Shown piece after piece: positions 9,261-19,600 of a stretch of DNA of 64,000 nucleotides. Position 1 is the first letter of the stretch; each line of letters begins with the position of its first letter. The DNA lies in assembly GCA_963780135.1 (NCBI GenBank), contig CAWAAR010000003.1, forward strand, positions 1,984,001 to 2,048,000, written 5' to 3'. The position numbers and the translations under genes are program-made. The DNA comes from Clostridium_AM sp963780135 (lineage in GTDB: Bacteria > Bacillota > Clostridia > Clostridiales > Clostridiaceae). A model generated the notes under the pieces. It saw only the letters and a program-made list of their open reading frames with translations. It did not search any database and had not been told where the DNA came from.

Positions 9261-10433
9261 GTGGAAGATATGGATGAGTTAAAAAAAGCAGTTAACGAAA
9301 TAATAGAAGAAGAGATTATAAAAATAGTTATTAGCAATAAAATTAATAAAGATGTGAAGTATAATAAAATAACCTTTGTTTTAAAAGAGAACAAGAGCAA
9401 ACAATATTATCAGATAGAAAAATTCACTGATAAGCAAGTTTTTCATGAAAACATTGAATTGGATATGTTAGAAGAAAAACTAATAGAGTATTTACAGCAT
9501 AACTACAAACAGCTTTCTGCTTGGTCCAGCATGTATAACTTTGATTTGAAAATATCTAAAAAAGGCAAGGTTTTCTTAAGTAGAAAGAAAAGCGATAATA
9601 TAAAAGAAGTAAATAAAAGTCATAATAAAGAGAAAAATTACATTCTAAAAGAAGGTATGATTATAGAACCTTTTATAGATTTGGGAATTTTCACAAAGGA
9701 CGGTAAAATAGTTAATTCAAAATATGATAAGTATAAACAAATAAACAAGTTTATAGAAATTATTGATGATGAAGTTAAAAAAAGTGACTTTAAAGAACTT
9801 ACAATTTTAGACTTTGGATGCGGAAAATCCTATTTGACTTTTATACTATACTATTATTTCGTTCAGATTAAAAAAATAAATGTAAATATTATAGGATTAG
9901 ACCTTAAAGAGGACGTTATTAAAAAATGTAATGAAATAGCTGAAAAATATAACTATGAAAATTTGCATTTTGAAATTGGCGATATAAATGGATTCAAGTA
10001 TAATAACAAAGTTGATATGGTAATTACATTGCATGCTTGTGATACAGCAACGGATTATGCTTTGTATAATGCTATAAAATGGAACACTAAAATGATTTTT
10101 TCTGTTCCTTGCTGCCAGCATGAGTTTAACGATCAAATGAAAGCAGAAACTCTATCTATACTTACAAGGTATGGGATAGTACAGGAAAGAGTGGCAGCAC
10201 TTATGACTGATGCCCTTAGAGCTAATTTATTAGAATGCTTAGGTTATAAAACTCAGCTTTTGGAATTCATAGATATAGCACATTCACCTAAAAACATATT
10301 AATTAGAGCAGTGAAAGCCAATGTGTCTGAGGAGAAGAGAGATAAAGCTTTAGGTGAGGTTAAAGACTTAATTAAACAGTTTAATTTTGAACCAACACTG
10401 TTTAAATTACTAAGGGAAGATAACTTAATTTAA
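9261..10433 (+). CDS. SAM-dependent methyltransferase (Methyltransf_32-like)
   Basis: A 390-residue protein. Residues 1-130 are an Asp/Lys-rich extension without a recognised fold. From about 170 a Rossmann methyltransferase begins: ILDFGCGKSYLTFILY is the SAM-binding motif I and IIGLDLK is motif II. TLHACDTATDYAL and FSVPCCQHEF are typical of the PF13679 group that includes METTL25-like enzymes. The substrate is unknown. The GTG start at 9261 is weakly supported and the ATG at 9270 is an alternative. It directly follows the cyclophilin gene and ends before a double hairpin. Confidence 0.78.
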   Translation: MEDMDELKKAVNEIIEEEIIKIVISNKINKDVKYNKITFVLKENKSKQYYQIEKFTDKQVFHENIELDMLEEKLIEYLQHNYKQLSAWSSMYNFDLKISKKGKVFLSRKKSDNIKEVNKSHNKEKNYILKEGMIIEPFIDLGIFTKDGKIVNSKYDKYKQINKFIEIIDDEVKKSDFKELTILDFGCGKSYLTFILYYYFVQIKKINVNIIGLDLKEDVIKKCNEIAEKYNYENLHFEIGDINGFKYNNKVDMVITLHACDTATDYALYNAIKWNTKMIFSVPCCQHEFNDQMKAETLSILTRYGIVQERVAALMTDALRANLLECLGYKTQLLEFIDIAHSPKNILIRAVKANVSEEKRDKALGEVKDLIKQFNFEPTLFKLLREDNLI

Positions 10434-10468
10434 AATATAATATTTGATTTCAAAATGGAAATGTAAAA

Positions 10469-10548
10469 AGCCACTGCTTAGCAATACTAAACAGTGGCTT
10501 AAATTTAATTAAAATTTTAGATAACAGCCTGTAACAGGGCTGTTTTTA
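10469..10548 (+). terminator. Two consecutive hairpins ending the cyclophilin-methyltransferase transcript
   Basis: The first is AAGCCACTG/CAGTGGCTT (10469-10500). The second is AACAGCCTG/CAGGGCTGTT followed by TTTATTTAT (10523-10548). The second has the better T-tail. Confidence 0.75.
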
Positions 10549-10738
10549 TTTATAGGTTCAAATAATAGATATTTATTGTATGATGTTTATGGACTAGTTA
10601 AAATAACTTTACATATCAACATATCAACATATATGAAATACTTAAAAAAATTTCCTATTAATTTATATAAAATATTTTTATATAGTATGAAACATTTTCT
10701 TTATCTCATTTGTGTTATATATGAAGGGAGGTTAGTTC

Positions 10739-11248
10739 ATGGAAATACAATTATTACGTACGGATAGTTGCATTTCAGAAATTATATCTAAATATGCAGA
10801 TTTAGTATTTCGTTTATGCATAGTATATCTAAAAAATAATGCTGATGCGGAAGATGCTTTTCAAGATATTTTTGTAAAGCTGTTTGAAAAGAAAATTAAA
10901 TTTAATGATGAAGAGCATTTAAAGGCTTGGCTAATTAAATGTACTACTAATCACTGCAAAAATATGTTAGGTAGTTACTGGAATAGATTTAGAGTTTCTA
11001 TAAATGATGTAGTAATTCCAATAGAATATAAAAAGGATTATGATTTGATAAATTATATTACAAAGCTACCTTTTAAGTATAAAGCTGTTATCTATCTTTA
11101 TTATTATGAAGGCTATAATTCTTTGGAAATATCCAAAATATTAAATATAAAAGAAGCTACAATAAGAACTCAATTAAAAAGAGGACGTGAGATTTTAAAA
11201 AAAGACTTAAGTAATGGAGGATTTCAAAATGAAGAATATCAACCTTAA
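10739..11248 (+). CDS. ECF-type RNA polymerase sigma factor
   Basis: A 169-residue sigma-70 family protein. Region 2 lies at about 18-80 (DLVFRLCIVYLKNNADAEDA, then DIFVKLFEK). Region 4 lies at about 108-160, with the helix-turn-helix SLEISKILNIKEATIRTQL. Regions 1 and 3 are absent, as in ECF sigma factors. The ribosome site GAAGGGAGG precedes the ATG. The next gene overlaps its end by 20 bp, and that partner has an N-terminal cytoplasmic stretch and one membrane helix, the usual sigma/anti-sigma arrangement. Confidence 0.92.
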   Translation: MEIQLLRTDSCISEIISKYADLVFRLCIVYLKNNADAEDAFQDIFVKLFEKKIKFNDEEHLKAWLIKCTTNHCKNMLGSYWNRFRVSINDVVIPIEYKKDYDLINYITKLPFKYKAVIYLYYYEGYNSLEISKILNIKEATIRTQLKRGREILKKDLSNGGFQNEEYQP

Positions 11249-12437
11249 TGGATTAGATAATATAAAAGCGGACAAAGAGCTTATTGAAAGAACTGTTAAT
11301 AAAATTAAGAATGATAATAAAAGCCATTTCAATATAAAAAAATCTGCTGCCATGGCTGCCAGTGTATTTTTAATTGCTGGTGCTACTAGCTTGTATTCTT
11401 TTCATAGCAGATTAAATTTTTCTAAAGAAAGTGCTAATAACACTCCTAAGCAAAGCACCAATGTTCCAAGTAAAGCAACAGCAAATAATAATAGGACTAG
11501 CTATAGTACTGAGGAAAGCAAAACTAATTCTAATCAAACTACAACAGATAGAAATTTTGTAGTTGATAAATCCTTAAATAAGAAGCAGGTTTCAGCTAAC
11601 ACACCTGGGAGCAAAGCCCAAAGGAATATTAACCAAAATCCAGGTAAACCTGTTGTGAATAATAAGGAAATACCTGTTAAGCCTGCAGTTAATAACAATA
11701 ACCCTTCTTCAAATGAAGCTATAGTAAATACAAACGTAGTAACTATACCAGCAGTAAATTTAAATCCCAACACTGCAGTACACGCAAAAATGCTTGCACT
11801 TGTTGTGTACAACAGAAAAATATATACTCAAAGCAGCACAGAATTTGATTTGAAATATATAAATAACTTTTTAGGTGGAAGAGTTGGTCGTACTACCAAT
11901 AGTATAAATGAATGGAATGTAAAAGATAAATCTACAGAAGAACTGGCTTCAAATATTGGAGAACAGGATATTTACACTGTTAAAGGATATGATAGCAGTT
12001 TTAGAATAATGTCTTATACTAAAGTAAATGGTCAAGAATTTGCTCAATTCTTTGACTGCTTAAATGGGATTACTATAAAAAGTGGTAATGATATTTTTGG
12101 TGAATTAAAACTAATAGATAATGTTCAAAGTGCAAAATTTATAGGATTTGATGATTGGAATGGTGGTATAAACAACTATACTGATTTTAAAGATTTAAGC
12201 ATTCTAAATGAAGCTTTAAAAGATTTAAATAATGCTGTACCTTATGATTATCAATCTGTAGGTGAAGACATTGACAATAGTAGAAATAATAATGGATTTA
12301 GAGAATTTACTTTAAAACTGAAAGATGGTTCAAGGTTGAAGTTCAACGTTTTTAAAAATGGATATGTTTCTTACGGATATTCAAATATATATTTTAAAGT
12401 TAAAAATTCTATTATAGACAAACTTTGGCAGCGATAA
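11229..12437 (+). CDS. Single-pass membrane protein, probable anti-sigma factor with a large outer domain
   Basis: Starting at the ATG at 11229 (GGAGG 8 bp upstream, inside the sigma gene) gives 402 residues. Residues 1-36 are cytoplasmic and Lys/Asn-rich, and a transmembrane helix (about 39-58, AAMAASVFLIAGATSLYS) follows. Then comes a Ser/Asn/Thr/Pro-rich linker to about 180 and a globular outer domain of about 220 residues. Translational overlap with the ECF gene and the one-helix topology support an anti-sigma role. No zinc (ZAS) motif is visible and the outer domain is not one I recognise. The role is inferred from context. Confidence 0.7.
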   Translation: MKNINLNGLDNIKADKELIERTVNKIKNDNKSHFNIKKSAAMAASVFLIAGATSLYSFHSRLNFSKESANNTPKQSTNVPSKATANNNRTSYSTEESKTNSNQTTTDRNFVVDKSLNKKQVSANTPGSKAQRNINQNPGKPVVNNKEIPVKPAVNNNNPSSNEAIVNTNVVTIPAVNLNPNTAVHAKMLALVVYNRKIYTQSSTEFDLKYINNFLGGRVGRTTNSINEWNVKDKSTEELASNIGEQDIYTVKGYDSSFRIMSYTKVNGQEFAQFFDCLNGITIKSGNDIFGELKLIDNVQSAKFIGFDDWNGGINNYTDFKDLSILNEALKDLNNAVPYDYQSVGEDIDNSRNNNGFREFTLKLKDGSRLKFNVFKNGYVSYGYSNIYFKVKNSIIDKLWQR

Positions 12438-12473
12438 TAAAGTATTTTAAATATTTATGGTAATGTTGCGTTT

Positions 12474-12557
12474 AAAAAGCTCTAACATATAGTTTAACTT
12501 CATTAATTACTTAGTGGTTTTTAATGAAAGGTTAATATATTATGTTAGGGCTTTTCT
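12474..12557 (+). terminator. Long branched hairpin terminator after the sigma/anti-sigma pair
   Basis: AAAAGCTCTAACATA pairs with TATGTTAGGGCTTTT, and inside it AACTTCATTAA pairs with TTAATGAAAGGTT. The 3' side ends in TTTTC. Confidence 0.6.
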
Positions 12558-12776
12558 ATCTGTAAATTATGTTAAAATAATAGTATCAAACTTTATGAGT
12601 ATATTTTAAAGTGGTTAACTCTACACTGATTTATGCGTACTAAAAAATACAACTAGTGGAAAGATGAAACAAGTGTAACTTATATTTTGACAAAAAATGC
12701 GTTATAATACGTATATATTAGTTTGATAGTTGTGTTATTTTTAGAGAGAGATTATAGAGGATTGTGATGCTGTAAT

Positions 12777-13487
12777 ATGAAAAAATTAAAAATGGTTTTA
12801 GTGCTATTATTTATAGTTATTTTTATTATTTTATTTTTTGCGTCAGAAAGAAAAGTTAATACTAATATTAAGGCTTTTAATGGCATTTTAAATCTTTCAA
12901 AATGGAACTTTAGTCAAGATGGAGAGGTTAAGCTAAAAGGTAAGTGGGATTTATACTATGGTGAGCTGCTGAAGCCTGAAGATATAAAAATAAGAACTGC
13001 AAAGAATTTCTACAATATTCCAGGAAGGCTAGAAGATCAGGTATCTGGAAAGAAACAGGGATATATGACACTTCATTTAAAAATACATGTTCCTAAGGAT
13101 GATAATTATGGTGTTTATTTTGATAGCTTGTTTACAGCATCTGATGTATGGATAAATGGTGTGTACTTAGATGGGCATGGTAAGGTTGGGACGAGCATCT
13201 CAGATGAAAAGGCAATATATAGACCGGAGTACATATTTTTTCCTTCTGCAAATAAGGAAGTGGATATTGTAATTCATACTAGCACCTATAGAGATTTAGA
13301 ACCATCACTTAGAGCGGCTACTTTTGGGACAAAGAAGCAAGTAATGAATCTTAATTATAAAAATGTAGCTCTTGATGGATTTATGATTGGTATTATGTTC
13401 ATCATGGGAATTTTTAGTTTTGGTTTTTATTTTACCAAACCAAAACAAAAAGGAATATCTATTTTTCAAGCATTTGTTTTTTGTTGA
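12777..13487 (+). CDS. N-terminal part of a frameshifted 7TMR-DISM/GGDEF protein
   Basis: This 236-residue piece starts with a membrane helix and an extracytoplasmic beta domain of the 7TMR-DISMED2 kind (GKWDLYYGELL, then GYMTLHLKI, then SDVWINGVYLDGHG). It ends with the first one or two transmembrane helices (DGFMIGIMFIMGIFSFGFYF). The reading frame stops at TGA 13485-13487, just after a run of six T (13477-13482). Membrane helices and GGDEF domain continue in the -1 frame, so this and the next entry are almost certainly one gene. The cause is either an indel in the T-run, a sequencing error, or frameshifting. Confidence 0.75.
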   Translation: MKKLKMVLVLLFIVIFIILFFASERKVNTNIKAFNGILNLSKWNFSQDGEVKLKGKWDLYYGELLKPEDIKIRTAKNFYNIPGRLEDQVSGKKQGYMTLHLKIHVPKDDNYGVYFDSLFTASDVWINGVYLDGHGKVGTSISDEKAIYRPEYIFFPSANKEVDIVIHTSTYRDLEPSLRAATFGTKKQVMNLNYKNVALDGFMIGIMFIMGIFSFGFYFTKPKQKGISIFQAFVFC

Positions 13488-14479
13488 TTTTAAGATGCTT
13501 GGTATTTAACAGTAGATTACTAGTAGAATTTTATCCTAATATGCCCTATGAAGTTTTAAGTAAGATAGCTGCTATAACATTTTATCTTTCTACAACTTTT
13601 TATATTTTATTTTTAAATGATATATTTGACGATAAAATTGTTCTCAAATATATGTCAATAGTTTATGGGGTAGGGTTCACAACATTATGCATTTTTAACA
13701 ATAGCATGGTATATGACAGAGCTGGAATATATGCAGAAGCTATATTTATATTCTTTATTTTATATTTATTTACACTTTTTATTAAAGAAATATACCACAA
13801 AAATTTGAATGCTAAGAAAAACTTTTTCCCTTTCATTGTAATATGTTTAACTGCGATAAATGATATATTAGTAAATAATTCAATTTTAAATAGCTCTTAT
13901 GTTGTTATTTACGGGGCAATCCTGTTTATTGTTATGGAATCAATATTTATAGTAAATGATTATTTAGAAAAACATAAGAAACTTGAATATTTAAACAGAG
14001 ACGGACTTACAGCTTTATATAACAATAAGTATATTAAAGAATTAATATCTATAAATTTAAATAAATACATTCAAAAAAATGAGAAGTTCTCATTGCTAAT
14101 GATAGATATTGATAATTTTAAAGGAATAAATGATACTTTTGGACATATGTTTGGAGATAGAGTAATAGTAGATGTGGCAAGCATGTTGCATGAGATTATA
14201 GGTGATAAGGGATATGCAGGAAGATTTGGAGGGGATGAATTTATTATAATAATACCTAAAACTATAGAGAAAGACGCTGTAATTATTGCTGAAGAAATAA
14301 TGGAAAAGCTTGAAACCTTAAATGAAAAATATGATATTGATAGAAAAATATCTCTAAGTATAGGAGTATATGAAAATGATGTAAATGATTTAGCACAGTG
14401 TATAAATAGTGTAGATGCTTCTATGTATAAGGCTAAAACATCAGGAAAGAACTGCATTAACAGTGTTCGCACAGGATAA
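13481..14479 (+). CDS. C-terminal part of the same protein: membrane helices plus GGDEF diguanylate cyclase
   Basis: The -1 frame continues without a ribosome site of its own. About six transmembrane helices (residues 1-165) are followed by a GGDEF domain (about 185-330). The active-site signature RFGGDEF is intact, and IDNFKGINDTFGHMFGD is the usual substrate-binding segment. The enzyme would make cyclic di-GMP from two GTP at the membrane in response to an outer ligand. No RxxD inhibitory site is obvious upstream of the signature. If the frameshift is real, the cyclase is probably not made. Confidence 0.78.
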   Translation: MLILRCLVFNSRLLVEFYPNMPYEVLSKIAAITFYLSTTFYILFLNDIFDDKIVLKYMSIVYGVGFTTLCIFNNSMVYDRAGIYAEAIFIFFILYLFTLFIKEIYHKNLNAKKNFFPFIVICLTAINDILVNNSILNSSYVVIYGAILFIVMESIFIVNDYLEKHKKLEYLNRDGLTALYNNKYIKELISINLNKYIQKNEKFSLLMIDIDNFKGINDTFGHMFGDRVIVDVASMLHEIIGDKGYAGRFGGDEFIIIIPKTIEKDAVIIAEEIMEKLETLNEKYDIDRKISLSIGVYENDVNDLAQCINSVDASMYKAKTSGKNCINSVRTG

Positions 14480-14561
14480 CTATTCAGGTATTAACTTGTA
14501 AATTATTATATGTTTTTGGCCACTTTAAGTTGCAATAGTAGAATGGAGAAAGTGTGTTACC

Positions 14562-15509
14562 ATGAAAATTGATAGATTACTGGGAATTTTAAGTGTCCTT
14601 GCTAATAGGTCAAGGATTACAATACAAGAATTAGCAGAAAGGTTTGAAGTTTCCAAACGTACAATTTTCCGCGATTTGGATACTCTAAGTGGGGCGGGAG
14701 TTCCAATTGTTACATACTCAGGAATTGGTGGCGGAGTAGCCATCATTGAGGGATATAAACTCAAAAATAATATTCTTTTAAGGAACGATATAAAAAATGT
14801 TTTTACTGCACTTAATGGACTAATGAGTATTGATGAAAGCACCGATTTAACAAATCTAATGGCGAAGTTAATCCCAGAAGAAACAAGTATAGTATTTTCA
14901 GAAAGTGATTATGTAATTGATTTGTCCTCATGGTTTCAAGACAGCATTACAAAAGAAAAGGTATCCGATTTGCATAAGGCAATTAAAAATCGAAACTGTA
15001 TTAATCTAGAATATATCTCCAAGAGGTCGCGTTCAACAAGAATCATTCACCCTCATAAACTGGTTTTTAAGCAATCATGCTGGTATTTATACGCTTTTTG
15101 CGAGGATAATCAACAGTTCCGCTTGTTTAAGGTAAATAGAATTGTTGAATTTAAAATTATGGATGCAACCTTCAATTGTAAGGCAGTTGAAAAAATAGAT
15201 TTTAGAAAGGATTTTGGTGTGGAATTATTTTCGCCGAAGGACTCCACCTTATTGTTCGAAGTTATACTAGAATATGATGTTAGTAATGAATTCTTCCTAA
15301 CAGATAAGATAGATGCAAAATTTTTTCATAGAGTCAACAGTGCAAAAGAAAAGGGACAGGTTATATTTTCTGTTTCTGATTTAGAATGGGCTACTAATTT
15401 AGTTTTCAGCCTGCAAGACAAAGTTAAAGTTATAGCTCCGCTTGCACTAAAAGAAAAAGTAATAACTCGAATAAAAAAAATAAGTGCACTGTATAAAGGT
15501 GACACATAG
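14562..15509 (+). CDS. HTH/WYL-domain transcriptional regulator (YafY type)
   Basis: A 315-residue protein. The N-terminal winged HTH (residues 1-60, ELAERFEVSKRTIFRDLDTL) is of the DeoR/YafY class. The WYL domain (about 140-230) includes NLEYISKRSRSTRIIHPHKL and SCWYLYAFC. WYL domains bind small ligands or nucleic acid and control the HTH. The gene ends inside a terminator hairpin, and a DJ-1/PfpI gene follows 49 bp later, a common pairing in Firmicutes. Confidence 0.9.
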   Translation: MKIDRLLGILSVLANRSRITIQELAERFEVSKRTIFRDLDTLSGAGVPIVTYSGIGGGVAIIEGYKLKNNILLRNDIKNVFTALNGLMSIDESTDLTNLMAKLIPEETSIVFSESDYVIDLSSWFQDSITKEKVSDLHKAIKNRNCINLEYISKRSRSTRIIHPHKLVFKQSCWYLYAFCEDNQQFRLFKVNRIVEFKIMDATFNCKAVEKIDFRKDFGVELFSPKDSTLLFEVILEYDVSNEFFLTDKIDAKFFHRVNSAKEKGQVIFSVSDLEWATNLVFSLQDKVKVIAPLALKEKVITRIKKISALYKGDT

Positions 15510-15527
15510 GTGTCACCTTTTTTATTG
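15495..15527 (+). terminator. Intrinsic terminator overlapping the WYL gene's stop codon
   Basis: AAAGGTGACAC (15495-15505) pairs perfectly with GTGTCACCTTT (15510-15520), then TTTTATT. The TAG stop lies in the 4-nt loop, so coding sequence and terminator share bases. Confidence 0.85.
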
Positions 15528-15557
15528 TACAATGATTTAAGAAAGGAAGTGCTAAAA

Positions 15558-16136
15558 ATGAAAAAAGAAGTACTTGTGTTTATTTTTGATGGATATGCGG
15601 ATTGGGAAAGTTCTTATATTTGCTCAGAACTTAATGCACCACAAACGGATTATATTGTAAGAACTTTAAGCTTAGATAAAGAACCTAAAATTTCCATGGG
15701 AGGTTTTCGAATCATTCCTGATTATTCTGTACATGATTATCCAAAAAATTTCGAGATGTTGCTGCTGATTGGTGGCTACGCTTGGATGGAACAGAAAAAT
15801 AATGCCATTAAACCGGTGGTTGAGTATGCTGTAAAACATCATATTCCTGTAGCAGCAATCTGTAATGCAGCCAATTTTATGGCAGAGAACGGATATTTGG
15901 ATAATATCAAACATTCAGGTAACACGCTAGAGTTTATGAAGTCACAAGCTCCTCACTACAAGGGAGATTGCAATTTTATTGAAAAACAAGCAGTTTGTGA
16001 TTCTGATATTATAACTGCAAATGGTACGGCTACTTTAGAGTTTGCAAGGGAAATTATGTTGTATTTAAATGTTAAGCCTGTAGAAAAAATTGACGAATGG
16101 TATAAGTTTAATAAGTTAGGTCTTTATCAAAAGTAA
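15558..16136 (+). CDS. DJ-1/PfpI-family protein
   Basis: Started at the ATG at 15558 (GAAAGGAAG 8 bp upstream), the protein has 192 residues; the longer frame from 15510 has no ribosome site. The DJ-1/PfpI fold is shown by VLVFIFDGYADWESSY at the N-terminus (the conserved acidic residue region) and the nucleophile elbow AAICNAANFMAENG with the conserved Cys. Family members act as glyoxalases, deglycases, chaperones or proteases; nothing here separates these. It may be readable through the terminator from the WYL gene. Confidence 0.87.
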   Translation: MKKEVLVFIFDGYADWESSYICSELNAPQTDYIVRTLSLDKEPKISMGGFRIIPDYSVHDYPKNFEMLLLIGGYAWMEQKNNAIKPVVEYAVKHHIPVAAICNAANFMAENGYLDNIKHSGNTLEFMKSQAPHYKGDCNFIEKQAVCDSDIITANGTATLEFAREIMLYLNVKPVEKIDEWYKFNKLGLYQK

Positions 16137-16156
16137 AAATATAATCCTGTTTCAAG

Positions 16157-16191
16157 ACAATCCAGAAAGTATGTGCTTTCTGGGTTGTTTT
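16157..16191 (+). terminator. Intrinsic terminator after the DJ-1/PfpI gene
   Basis: ACAATCCAGAAAG pairs with CTTTCTGGGTTGT (one wobble) over a 6-nt loop, followed by TTTTTAG. Confidence 0.8.
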
Positions 16192-16622
16192 TTAGTAGTT
16201 TCAAATTAATCTTGGACTACACTGCATAACGGATATATACTCAAGTTTCCGTAATGTCTTCAAAAATTTTATTCGGTAATAATTATCATAAAAAGAATTC
16301 TTGGCGTTAGATAATTAAAATTGAAGGTTGTAAGTATATTGAAAAAATTTACAAAAGACTGAAAAATACAAAAAATTACCGAAAATTACAAATACTTAAA
16401 TTAAAAATAAGTGTAAATTAATAAGTACAATGTAAAATTAAGGAAAATATATTTTTTTATTTAATTTTTAGTTTGAATAACCTATTTTGTATATTTCAAG
16501 TTTTGGGTTAACAATTTGATGATTTCTTAGGGGGAGTTCTACAAATACATATGGTTTAACTATTAGAAGCAATGCTTCTAATTTTTATAAAAAGCAAGTG
16601 TTTAATTATAAGGGGGATTTTT
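16192..16622 (+). promoter_or_regulatory. Leader and promoter region of the arabinofuranosidase gene
   Basis: There is no gene in these 430 A/T-rich bases. A hairpin, ATTAGAAG/CTTCTAAT with TTTTTAT after it, lies at 16560-16588, just before the ribosome site AAGGGGGA. It could attenuate transcription. No catabolite-repression site is clear to me. Confidence 0.35.
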
Positions 16623-19600
16623 ATGAACAAGAAAACTATTTCAGCACTTCTATGTTTTGCAATGTGCGTGGGTTTATTACAAGGAGTTTCTGTAGAAAAA
16701 GTATCAGCAGCAAATGATACAAATATATCAGTAGGACAAGATGTAAGCACAAGCAAAGATAAAACACTCAATACATTTGAGAAAGAAGATACTGCAAGTA
16801 TTGTGGCAAAATACAACTTTGATAGTGTAAATGGAAACAAGGTTTTAGATGCCTCTGGAAATGGTAATGATGCAACTTTAATAGGCGGCACTAAGTTAGT
16901 TACTGGTAAAAGTGGAAGTGCAGTAGAATTAAATGGAGATGATGGATACGTACAGTTACCAGATGGAATAGTAAAAAATCTTTCAGATTTTACTATAATA
17001 ACTTGGGTGTATATGGAAAGTTCCCAAGGATATCAAAGAATATTTGACTTTGGAAATGATACGGCCACAAATATGTTTTTGACCTCTTCAGGAGGAAATG
17101 CTGGAGCAAAAGGCCTTGCATTTTGTATTACAAATGGAGGGTCAGGTAAGGAAGAAAAAATTCAAAAGGGTACAGAACTAGAAAGTGGTAAATGGGTACA
17201 TGTAGCGATTTCAGTTTCAGGTAATACAGGTACCCTATATGAGAATGGAAAAAAAGTTGGAGAAAATAGCAGCATGACATTAAATCCTTCTAAATTGGGA
17301 GTTACAACTAAAAATTATATTGGCAAAAGTCAATATGGTGATCCAAATTTTCATGGACAAATTGATGATTTTTGTATTTATAAAAGAGCCCTTAGTGGTA
17401 CTGAAATTGCTGGAATGGTTGATTTATCAGATAAAGATATTGTAGAAGGAGATAAAGCTAGTATTAATATAGGAGACACTGTTACATCTGATTTAGTATT
17501 ACCAACTACAGGTTCAGCAGGATCTAGTATTTCATGGAAATCAGATAATGAAAATATTATTAGCAATACTGGAAAGGTAACAACTCCAGTATCAGGCCAG
17601 CCAGATGCCATAGTTAGGCTTACATCTACTATAACTAAAGGCAGTGAAACTGTGACTAGAGAATTTAATGTTACTGTTAAAGCAAAGGTATCTGATGAAG
17701 AAAGTGTGAAAAAAGATAAAGAAGCTATTTATATAGGAAATATATTTACAATAGATGCAGACTTAAAATTACCAACAACAGGTACAAACGGTTCAATAAT
17801 TACCTGGGAATCAAAAGATACAAATATTATTACAAGTGATGGGAAAATTACCAGGCCAGAAGCTGGTAGTGGCAATGTAAACGTTGTACTAATAGCTACT
17901 ATAAGCAAGGGTTCAGTAAAAGATACTAGGGAATTTAATGCCACTGTAGTGCAAAAAACAAAAGAGGCAAAAATCGTAAGTATTCCTGAGATTGATTTAG
18001 AAACTTCTTTAAAATCGGTACCAGAACTTCCTACTGTAGTTACAGTTATAAAAGATGATAAATCCACAGGTTTAGGAAATGTTACTTGGGATAACATTGA
18101 TGTTTCAAAATATGCAGTAGCAGGAAGCTTTAAAGTTGAAGGAACTGTAGAAGGAACAACTATAAAAGTTGTTGCAAATATAAAAGTAAGTCCATTTACT
18201 ATTAAAACCACATTTAATATGGACAAGTTACAATCAGGTAAAATGTTAACAGCAAATGTAAAAGCTTCTAATACTGATGTTAAAAGCACACAAGTTTTAG
18301 CTATTGTTGGTTTATTTGATAAAGACGATGCGATGAAAAATGTATCTTATATTTCAAAGGAAATAAAACCTGGAAGTTCGGAAGATTTGGATGCAGGTTT
18401 TAAATTGCCAGAGGATGTAAATGGCTATAAAGCAAAAGTATTTATATGGGGTGGAACTAATTTAAATGACACCAATATGCAGCCTTTATCAAAAGTAGAT
18501 CAACTTACAACAGAGTCTGCTGCCAGTTCAAGTTTGGTTGCTAAAGGTTTTGATTTAGGTAAGGTAAGCTTGCAGTCAAGTATATTTACTGACCATAGGG
18601 ACAAAGATTATGCTTATTTATTATCAGTTAATGATGACCAAATGCTTTACAATTTCCGTAGTGCTGCAGGGCTTGATGTTAAGGGAGCGCAACCTTTAAC
18701 AGGATGGGATGCGTCAGATTGTAATTTACGTGGTCATTCAACAGGGCATTATCTATCTGCCTTAGCTTTAGCTTATGCTAGTTCTGGAGATGTTAAATTT
18801 AAAAATAAAATTGATTATATGATTACTGAACTTGGAAAATGCCAAGATGCTTTGTCTACTAAATATAGCCCAGGATTTTTAAGCGGCTATTCTGAAGAGC
18901 AATTTATAAAATTAGAACAGTATACAACATACCCAACAATTTGGGCTCCTTATTATACTTTACACAAAATTATGGCAGGACTAGTTGATTGTTATCAATT
19001 TGGAGGAAATACTCAAGCTTTAGAAATTTCTAAAAAAATGGGAGATTGGGTTTATGGAAGATTGAGTAAGTTACCTAAAGACCAACTTCAAAAAATGTGG
19101 AGTATGTATATTGCAGGTGAATTTGGTGGAATGAATGAGGTAATGGCTAAGTTGTATGCTATAACTGGGGATGAAAAATATTTAACTACAGCTAAATATT
19201 TTGATAATCCAAAATTATTTACCCCTATGGCTAATAATAATGACACTTTAGGTGGAATGCATGCTAATCAACATATCCCTCAAATTATAGGAGCTCTGCA
19301 GATATTTGATGAAAATAAAGATCCTAATTATTATAATATAGCTAGCAATTTCTGGAATATGGTTACTGGTCATCATATTTATAGTATTGGTGGCACTGGT
19401 GAAGGAGAAATGTTTAAAAATGCTGATAAGATAGCTGAATTTATTGATGATAAAGATGCAGAAACTTGTGCTACTTATAATATGCTTAAGTTAACTAGAA
19501 ATCTGTTTTTGCATAATCCAGATGCAAAATACATGGATTATTATGAAAGAGCTCTTTATAACAACATTTTAGGCAGCCAAGATCCAAATAGTGGAACTGG

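Noticed and set aside
10576..10767. 63-residue ORF before the sigma factor gene
   Set aside because: It has no ribosome site and overlaps the sigma-factor start; the translation is low-complexity leader sequence.
12687..12708. Promoter TTGACA...TATAAT before the GGDEF gene
   Set aside because: The spacer is only 10 bp, too short for a sigma-A promoter.
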